In this document: piece after piece, positions 58,599-64,000 of the stretch
Layout of the letters: each line of letters opens with the position of its first letter
How positions within the stretch are numbered: the stretch's first letter is position 1
DNA from: Chloroflexota bacterium
GTDB lineage: Bacteria; Chloroflexota; UBA11872
Direction: 5' to 3'
Length of the DNA stretch: 64,000 bases
NCBI GenBank assembly: GCA_026706485.1
Contig: JAPOYR010000011.1
Coordinates: forward strand, 124,001 to 188,000
The notes under the pieces: generated by a model
The model's database searches: none
Seen by the model: only the letters and a program-made list of their open reading frames with translations
Told to the model about the DNA's origin: nothing
Position numbers and translations under genes: made by a program

Positions 58599-58940
58599 GT
58601 GGCGAGGGTGCATATCCCCACGCCGCTGCGTGAGTTCACCGACGGCCAGATCAAGGTCGACATTGAGGGCGCCACCGTGCGCCTGGTCGTCGAGAACCTG
58701 GAAGCCCGCTTTCCGGGGCTCAAGAACCGACTGGTGCAGGAGGGTGAATTGCGCGCCGGGCTGGCCGTCTTCGTGGACGGGGCCAACAGCCGCCGCGGCC
58801 TGCGCACCAAGTTGCGAGAGGACAGCGAGCTGTTTTTCCTGGAATCCATCGGCGGCGGCGCTGGCAACCGTCGTGAAATCCAGCACAATTGGTCAGGACA
58901 ACATCACGTGCGACCGGACGCCGGCATCGCACGCGCGTAG
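58599..58940 (+). CDS. MoaD/ThiS-like sulfur-carrier protein with a C-terminal extension
   Basis: 113 residues from GTG 58599, GAGG 7 bases upstream. The first 87 residues match the ubiquitin-like MoaD/ThiS fold: 'VHIPTPLREFTDGQIKVDIEGATVRLVVENLEARFPGLKNRL' (in parts, about 4-45) and 'ELFFLESIGGG' at 77-87. Normal carriers end at this Gly-Gly; here 26 more residues follow (starting AGNRREIQHN). Either the tail is cut off by a protease before activation, or the protein is not a functional carrier, or a frameshift has extended it. It lies between two molybdenum hydroxylase large subunits, pointing to sulfur delivery to their cofactor, which is inference. Its TAG stop lies in the GGAGGA-containing ribosome site of the next gene. 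Confidence 0.75.
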   Translation: MARVHIPTPLREFTDGQIKVDIEGATVRLVVENLEARFPGLKNRLVQEGELRAGLAVFVDGANSRRGLRTKLREDSELFFLESIGGGAGNRREIQHNWSGQHHVRPDAGIARA

Positions 58941-58952
58941 GAGGACGCCTGC

Positions 58953-61223
58953 ATGGCGGAAACGAACGGCAACTACAACGTCATAGGCACTCGACCCGTC
59001 CGGCACGACGGGGTCGACAAGGTCACCGGACGCGCGATCTACGGAGTCGACGCGCACATGCCGGGCATGCTGTGGGGTCAGGTGCTGCGCAGTCCGCACG
59101 CGCACGCGCGGGTCCTCTCGATCGACACCTCCCGCGCCGAGGCGCTGGAGGGCGTTCATGCCGTCATGACCGCGGCAGACATCCCCGATCCAGGCGCCGG
59201 CGTCGCCGAAGCCAACGAGTCGGGCCTCCAGAGCAAGCGCTACAAGAGCGCCAGCCTGATGGCCCGCGACAAGGTGCTGTTCGAGGGCCACCCCATCGCC
59301 GCCGTCGCCGCCACCAACAAGCACGTGGCCGAGGAAGCTCTTGAGCTGATCGATGTCGAGTACGAGCTGTTGCCCGTGGTGCTCGACGTCCGCGAGGCCA
59401 TGAAGCCCGACGCGCCGCTGCTGCTCGACGACCTCCACATGGACACCGGGGGCGAGCTGGCCGACGAACCGAGCAACATCGCCTCGCGCACGATCCACGA
59501 GGAAGGCAATATCGAGGCGGGGTTTGCCGCCGCCGACCGCGTGTTCGAGGGCGAATACACCATGTCGATGGTGCACCAGGGCTACATCGAGCCGCACAAC
59601 GCCCTGGCTTACTGGAGCGCCGACGGGCACTTGCGCGTCGAGTGCAGCTCGCAGGGACAGTTCGGCATTCGCAGCGAGCTTGCCGACCACCTGCAATGGC
59701 CCATCTCAAAAATCAACGTCTTTCCGTCGGAGATCGGCGGCGGGTTCGGAGGCAAGACCACCATCTACCTCGAGCCGCTGGCGGCCATTCTGTCCCGCAA
59801 GTCGGGACGCCCCGTGAAGCTCACCATGAGCCGTTCCGACATCCTGCGCGCCACCGGACCGGCGCCCGGCGGCTACGCCTGGGTCAAGATCGGCATCACC
59901 AACGAGGGACGGATCACGGCCGCGCAGGCCATGTTCGCCTTCGAGGCCGGCGGCTACCCGGGGTCCGCCGTCGGCGCGGCCTGCCTGTGCGCCTTCGGGC
60001 CTTACAAGCTGACCGATTTCCGCATCGACGGCTACGACGTGGTCGTGAACATGCCGAAGTCCCACGCCTACCGTGCGCCGGGAGCGCCACAGGGCGAGTT
60101 CGCCGTGGACAGCCTGGTCGACGAGATCTGCGAGGAGATGGGATTCGATCGGCTGGAATTCCGCGCCATGAACGCCTCGGAGGAAGGCGATCTGCGCGCC
60201 AACGGCACGCGGTACCACTGCATCGGCAACCACGAGGTCATCGAGGCGGCGCGCACCTCGGATCACTGGCGCTCGCCCATCGGGTCGGCGCCCGGACGGC
60301 GCCGAGGGCGCGGCATCGCCTCGGGCTTTTGGATGAACGGCGGCGGGATGTCAACCGCCGTGGCTCAGCTGAACGCGGATGGCACGGTGACGCTGCGTGA
60401 AGGCTCGGTGGACATCGGCGGCACGCGCACATCGGTCGCCATGCAGGCCGCCGAGACGCTGGGGATTCCGGTCGAGGACGTCGACCCCATCGTTCCCGAT
60501 ACGGACAGCATTGCCTTCACGGGTGTGACCGGCGGCAGTCGCGTCACGTTCGCCACCGGCTGGGCGGCGATCGAAGCCGCCCGCGACCTGCGGCAGCAGA
60601 TGATCGATGGGCTGGCCGACCACTGGGACGTGGCCAGCGAATCCATCGTCGCCGACGAGGACGGCACGTTTCGTCAGAACGGCGAGACGGTGTCCTTCAA
60701 GGAAGCCGCCGGCATTCTCGACGGCGATGACCTGCGCCTTGTCGGCTCCGCCACGGTGGTTCCCGAAGGCTCGGGCAACACCTTCGCCATTCACATCGCG
60801 GACGTGGACGTGGATCTCGAGACCGGCAAAGTCGACGTGGTGCGCTATACGGCCATCCAGGACGCCGGAACGGCCATCTACCCGCCATACGTGGAAGGGC
60901 AGATGGAAGGCGGCGTGGCGCAGGGCATCGGCTGGGCGCTCACCGAGGAATACGTCTACGACGACGAGGGCCACATGCGGAACGTGAGCCTGCTGGACTA
61001 CCGCATGCCCACGACGCTGGACGTGCCGATGATCGAGAGCATCATCGTCGAGGTGCCGAACCCCGGGCATCCCTACGGCGCCCGAGGCGTCGGCGAGGTT
61101 CCCATCGTGCCGCCGCTGGCGGCGATCACCAACGCGATCGCCGACGCCACCGGCGCCCGCATGCGGGACCTGCCGGCCTCGCCGCCCAAAGTTCAGGCCG
61201 CAATCGCCGCGCTCGATTCATAA
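58953..61223 (+). CDS. Xanthine dehydrogenase-family molybdopterin-binding large subunit, copy 2
   Basis: 756 residues, TAGGAGGA ribosome site about 8-10 bases upstream. Clearly paralogous to copy 1 over its whole length: 'YNVIGTRPVRHDGVDKVTGRAIYGVD' at the start, 'PSEIGGGFGGKTTIYLEPLAAILSRKSGRPVKL' in parts near 257-289, 'SHAYRAPGAPQGEFAVD', and the catalytic Glu in 'RGVGEVPIVPPLAAI' near 709-723. Differences in the substrate-pocket segments suggest a different substrate. No second FAD or Fe-S subunit is nearby, so it probably shares those of copy 1. Confidence 0.92.
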   Translation: MAETNGNYNVIGTRPVRHDGVDKVTGRAIYGVDAHMPGMLWGQVLRSPHAHARVLSIDTSRAEALEGVHAVMTAADIPDPGAGVAEANESGLQSKRYKSASLMARDKVLFEGHPIAAVAATNKHVAEEALELIDVEYELLPVVLDVREAMKPDAPLLLDDLHMDTGGELADEPSNIASRTIHEEGNIEAGFAAADRVFEGEYTMSMVHQGYIEPHNALAYWSADGHLRVECSSQGQFGIRSELADHLQWPISKINVFPSEIGGGFGGKTTIYLEPLAAILSRKSGRPVKLTMSRSDILRATGPAPGGYAWVKIGITNEGRITAAQAMFAFEAGGYPGSAVGAACLCAFGPYKLTDFRIDGYDVVVNMPKSHAYRAPGAPQGEFAVDSLVDEICEEMGFDRLEFRAMNASEEGDLRANGTRYHCIGNHEVIEAARTSDHWRSPIGSAPGRRRGRGIASGFWMNGGGMSTAVAQLNADGTVTLREGSVDIGGTRTSVAMQAAETLGIPVEDVDPIVPDTDSIAFTGVTGGSRVTFATGWAAIEAARDLRQQMIDGLADHWDVASESIVADEDGTFRQNGETVSFKEAAGILDGDDLRLVGSATVVPEGSGNTFAIHIADVDVDLETGKVDVVRYTAIQDAGTAIYPPYVEGQMEGGVAQGIGWALTEEYVYDDEGHMRNVSLLDYRMPTTLDVPMIESIIVEVPNPGHPYGARGVGEVPIVPPLAAITNAIADATGARMRDLPASPPKVQAAIAALDS

Positions 61224-61271
61224 GGCGGCGCCATAGTCCACGCCGGGCACTCGCCGAAGTCCCGAACGCGC

Positions 61272-61277
61272 TAGGCT
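61272..61277 (+). promoter_or_regulatory. Leaderless-type promoter element (TAGGCT)
   Basis: TAGGCT, then 6 bases (GCGTCC), then the GTG start at 61284; no ribosome-binding site. Same pattern and nearly the same hexamer as at moaD and def. Confidence 0.5.
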
Positions 61278-61283
61278 GCGTCC

Positions 61284-63050
61284 GTGACGTTCTTGCGCCG
61301 GCTTCACGTCTTCCTGCGCGGCCAGCACCGCCTCATGGCCGCGACGATCGTGTTCGGAATCTTGTTCGCGGGCACGGGACTCATCGCCCCGCTGCTCGTG
61401 CGCCAGATTCTGCTGTGGCACGCCGAGGGCGCCGTCGAGACGGGCGCGCTCAGCATCATCATCGTGGTGCTGGTTGGTTCGTTCGTGCTGCGGGCGGTGG
61501 GACGTTACGGCTACGGCGCCATCTCGCACATCGTGGCCTACCGCGCCCAGCACCTGATGCTGGTCACGCTCTATCGACACATCCAGTCACTGCCCCATCG
61601 ATTCTTCGAGCAGCGCCGCACCGGCAACCTCATCTCGCGTGCCGTCGGCGACGTCGAGGCTGTCGAGGACTTCATCGCGCACGGCATTCCGGAAGCGACC
61701 CTCGCCGCGACCATCCCAACCGCGATGGTCATCGCCCTGGGGATCATCAACTGGCAATTGATGCTCATCAGCCTCATTCCCATGCCGCTGATCCTGCTGC
61801 TCACCTGGTTCGTGATGCCCCGGCTGCGAGCCGAGTGGGGAGGCGTGCGTCAGCGCATGGCCGAGTTGACCGGCGCGGTTGCGGAGGGCATTTCAGGGTT
61901 CGCCGTGGTGAAGGCCTTCGGCCGAGAGCCCGAGCGGCGAGCGGAAATCGACCGCGCCGGCGCCCAGTTCCGCGACACCATCGTGCGCACCCAGGCGCTC
62001 ACGCTGATCCCGGTCGGCCTACTGGAAATCATCGCCGGACTCGGGCTGATCCTAATCGTGGCCGTCGGCGGCAACTGGACACTCGAGGGCATCGTGCCCG
62101 TCGCCGACTTGTTCGTGTTCGTGGTGTATCTGGGGATGATCTACCAACCGATCATCCAGGTCGCGGCAATCGGCGAGGACATTCAAAAGGCCATCGCGAG
62201 CACCGACCGCATCTTCGCGCTGCTGGACGTGCGCAGCAACATCGTGGACCGTCCCAACGCCCGTCCGCCCGAGAATCCTCGCTGGACCGTGGAGTTCGAC
62301 CACGTGGAGTTCGCCTACGACCGCGGCGCGCCGGTGCTGCATGGCGTGGACTTCACCGTGCCGGAGGGATCGCTCGTTGCGCTTGTCGGGCCCACGGGCG
62401 CCGGCAAGACCACCTGCACCAGCCTGATCCCGCGCTTCTACGACATTGACGGGGGCGCCGTGCGCATCAGCGGCGTGGACGTGCGCGACCTGCCGCTGGC
62501 CTGGCTGCGCTCCAACATCTCGATGGTGCTGCAGGACGTCTTCCTCTTCGAGGGCAGCATTTGGGACAACATCGCCTTCGGCCGACCCGGCGCGAGCGAC
62601 GCCGACATCCTGGCAGCCGCGCGGGCGGCCAACGTCGACGAGTTCGCCGAGCGCCTGCCCGGTGGCTACGACGCCCGCGTCGGCGAGCGCGGCGTGCGCC
62701 TATCAGGGGGCCAACAGCAACGCATTTCCATTGCGCGGTCCATCCTCAAGGACGCCCCGATCCTCATCCTCGACGAAGCCACCTCGTCGGTGGACACCGA
62801 GACGGAAGGCCTGATCCAGGAGTCGTTGTCCCAGCTGACCAAGGGCCGCACCACGATCGTCATCGCCCACCGGCTCTCCACCGTCCGCAGCGCCGACGTC
62901 ATCGTGGGGCTGTCGGATGGGACGGTCGCGGAAACGGGCTCACATGAAGGACTCCTCGCGCAGGGCGGCTGGTACGCCCGCATGTTCGAGATTCAGGCAG
63001 GCACGGCGCGCTGGCAGCTTGGCGAGCGCCAGACCGTGCCGCAGGCATGA
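61284..63050 (+). CDS. ABC exporter half-transporter (MsbA/MDR-like, fused membrane and ATPase domains)
   Basis: 588 residues from GTG 61284. Six membrane helices in the first 320 residues, with the exporter coupling helix features 'LPHRFFEQRRTGNLISRAVGDVEAVEDFI' near 104-132. The ATPase has Walker A 'GPTGAGKTT' (about 371-379), a Q-loop in 'SMVLQDVFLFEGSIWDNIAFG', signature 'LSGGQQQRISIARSIL', Walker B 'ILILDEATSSVD' and H-loop 'VIAHRLSTV'. It works as a homodimer or heterodimer exporting lipids or drugs. Expression may be independent of the molybdenum hydroxylase operon because of the promoter-like element directly upstream. Confidence 0.92.
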   Translation: MTFLRRLHVFLRGQHRLMAATIVFGILFAGTGLIAPLLVRQILLWHAEGAVETGALSIIIVVLVGSFVLRAVGRYGYGAISHIVAYRAQHLMLVTLYRHIQSLPHRFFEQRRTGNLISRAVGDVEAVEDFIAHGIPEATLAATIPTAMVIALGIINWQLMLISLIPMPLILLLTWFVMPRLRAEWGGVRQRMAELTGAVAEGISGFAVVKAFGREPERRAEIDRAGAQFRDTIVRTQALTLIPVGLLEIIAGLGLILIVAVGGNWTLEGIVPVADLFVFVVYLGMIYQPIIQVAAIGEDIQKAIASTDRIFALLDVRSNIVDRPNARPPENPRWTVEFDHVEFAYDRGAPVLHGVDFTVPEGSLVALVGPTGAGKTTCTSLIPRFYDIDGGAVRISGVDVRDLPLAWLRSNISMVLQDVFLFEGSIWDNIAFGRPGASDADILAAARAANVDEFAERLPGGYDARVGERGVRLSGGQQQRISIARSILKDAPILILDEATSSVDTETEGLIQESLSQLTKGRTTIVIAHRLSTVRSADVIVGLSDGTVAETGSHEGLLAQGGWYARMFEIQAGTARWQLGERQTVPQA

Positions 63051-63087
63051 GGCAGGCGACCGCGCCTGCGCTCGCGGGGAGGAATCA

Positions 63088-63846
63088 ATGAGCGATCTCT
63101 CAGGACGCGCGGCCGTCGTCACCGGCGCGGGCACGGGGATCGGCGTGGGCATTGCCCGGCGCCTCGCCAAACACGGGGCACGAGTCATCGTCTCGGCATC
63201 GAGCAGCTTCGAGGGCGCCGAGCGTCTGGCGGCCGAGCTCCGCAGTGCGGGCGCCGACGTGCGCGCGGTGCAGTCGGACTTTCGCCGCGCCGCCAACGCC
63301 GCACACGTCGTGGAGGCGGCGCTGGACGCCTTCGGCCAGGTCGACATCCTGGTGAACAACGCCGGTCGCACCATGGTGAAGCCGTTCCACGAGTGCAATG
63401 AGCGGGACTGGGACGACCTGTTCAACGTCAATATCAAGTCCATGTTCGTGACCTGCCAGACCGCGCTCCCGGGCATGCTCGAGCGCGGCTTCGGACGCAT
63501 CATCAACATCAGCTCGGTGCACTCGCAGGTGCACGCGAAGGGCTACGTGATCTACTCGGCCACCAAGGGCGCCATCAACGAGTTCACCCGCAACCTGGCC
63601 GTCGATATCGGGCGCGACAACATCACGGCGAACGTCATCGCGCCGGGAGCCATCCACGTCGAGCGGTACGAGCGGGACAACGTGGACGAGTCGAACATGA
63701 TTCGCGGCATCCCGTCGGCTTCCGTCGGTACGCCCGCCGACATCGCCGGCGCCGCGGCCTTCCTGGCATCCGAGGACGCGCGCTACGTCAACGGCGCGGT
63801 GCTGTTCGTTGACGGCGGCCTCACCGCACGCATGAGCATCGAGTAA
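63088..63846 (+). CDS. Short-chain dehydrogenase/reductase
   Basis: 252 residues from ATG 63088 with GGGGAGG 5-6 bases upstream. 'VVTGAGTGIGVGIARRL' (about 10-26) binds NAD(P); 'ILVNNAGRTMVKPFHE' (NNAG, about 88), 'INISSVHSQVHAKGYVIYSATKGAI' with catalytic Ser, Tyr and Lys (YSATK), and the terminal 'GAVLFVDGGLTARMS'. Substrate unknown. The longer frame upstream overlaps the exporter gene and is not used. 154 bases of unassigned sequence follow to the window end. Confidence 0.9.
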   Translation: MSDLSGRAAVVTGAGTGIGVGIARRLAKHGARVIVSASSSFEGAERLAAELRSAGADVRAVQSDFRRAANAAHVVEAALDAFGQVDILVNNAGRTMVKPFHECNERDWDDLFNVNIKSMFVTCQTALPGMLERGFGRIINISSVHSQVHAKGYVIYSATKGAINEFTRNLAVDIGRDNITANVIAPGAIHVERYERDNVDESNMIRGIPSASVGTPADIAGAAAFLASEDARYVNGAVLFVDGGLTARMSIE

Positions 63847-64000
63847 GGCCGACCCGTCCGGTAGAAAACGGTACATCTCGGGCGGCGGCTGTCGAGTAGC
63901 ATTGGGCAGCCCCTGAAGGCTCACTCAAGCGAGGTCCCGACGACGCCTGACACCGGCTACACACGCGATGGCTTTAGGGCCAGTATTGGTGTATCGGGTA

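Noticed and set aside
57648-58886. 412-codon minus-strand frame opposite the large subunit and MoaD-like genes
   Set aside because: Shadow frame; spans two plus-strand genes with clear ribosome sites.
56217-61223. Carbon monoxide dehydrogenase (coxMSL)
   Set aside because: Both large subunits have AYRAPG in place of the AYRCSFR active-site loop of aerobic CO dehydrogenase, so they are other molybdenum hydroxylases.
63897-64000. Start of a further gene (ATG 63968 or a CTG frame from 63913) after TAGCAT
   Set aside because: Too little sequence before the window end to support a start or a family.
1-64000. CRISPR array, prophage, transposase or integrase genes
   Set aside because: No regularly spaced direct repeats and no protein with transposase, integrase or phage motifs was seen; the repeats found are short dispersed palindromes.

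Overview
This is a GC-rich bacterial chromosome segment with dense, often overlapping genes; ATGA, GTGA and TTGA stop/start overlaps are common. Several gene families together suggest a Chloroflexota member, probably an aerobic, heterotrophic, SAR202- or Dehalococcoidia-like lineage. The clues are an alternative complex III (ACIII) operon, a Tat-type solute-binding lipoprotein with a long (KEV.VE)n spacer, hydantoinase and xanthine-dehydrogenase-family catabolic genes, and Asp-box beta-propeller proteins. That placement is an inference; no rRNA lies in the window.

Layout. 1-3126: the tail of hydantoinase A, then hydantoinase B and an amidohydrolase (+). 3256-7712: an FtsX-type exporter permease and its HlyD-like lipoprotein adaptor (-), with no ATPase beside them. 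7950-9899: an Asp-box propeller protein. 9896-14713: a peptide/nickel-type ABC importer (binding protein, then DppB and DppC permeases, -). 15250-15322: tRNA-Thr(GGT). 15363-20235: peroxiredoxin, SDR, molybdenum cofactor genes (moaE, moaD, mogA), peptide deformylase and a class III aminotransferase. 20232-23143: five tandem, translationally coupled GNAT acetyltransferases. 23310-25806: CcdA and two TlpA-like thioredoxins. 26012-34723: small metabolic and transport genes interspersed with dispersed palindromic repeats.

35000-54636 is a respiratory island, all on +. It holds the ACIII operon (a 98-aa membrane protein, actA, a split actB1/actB2, actF, actC, actD, actE) and a CopD-like membrane protein. 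These are followed by a near-complete System I cytochrome c maturation set: ccmE, a ccmA-ccmB fusion, ccmC, a ccmD-like 53-aa ORF, ccmF, ccmH, and a ccmI-like protein fused to a beta-propeller. A secreted protein and a four-gene succinate dehydrogenase/fumarate reductase complete it. Succinate oxidation would feed quinol to ACIII, whose six predicted c-type hemes (ActA 5, ActE 1) need the Ccm genes and probably the CcdA/TlpA thiol relay encoded about 10 kb upstream.

54840-61223 encodes a molybdenum hydroxylase of the xanthine dehydrogenase/aldehyde oxidase type: one FAD subunit, one 2Fe-2S subunit and two paralogous large subunits, with a MoaD/ThiS-like protein between the large subunits. An MsbA-like ABC exporter and an SDR close the window. 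Molybdenum cofactor genes at 16.8-18.2 kb would supply these enzymes.

The most unusual points are the five-gene GNAT array, two sulfur-carrier-like proteins with residues beyond the Gly-Gly terminus, the CcmI/propeller and CcmA/CcmB fusions, a CcmE with HxxxF instead of HxxxY, and a recurring TAnnnT element 6-7 nt upstream of start codons that suggests leaderless transcripts.
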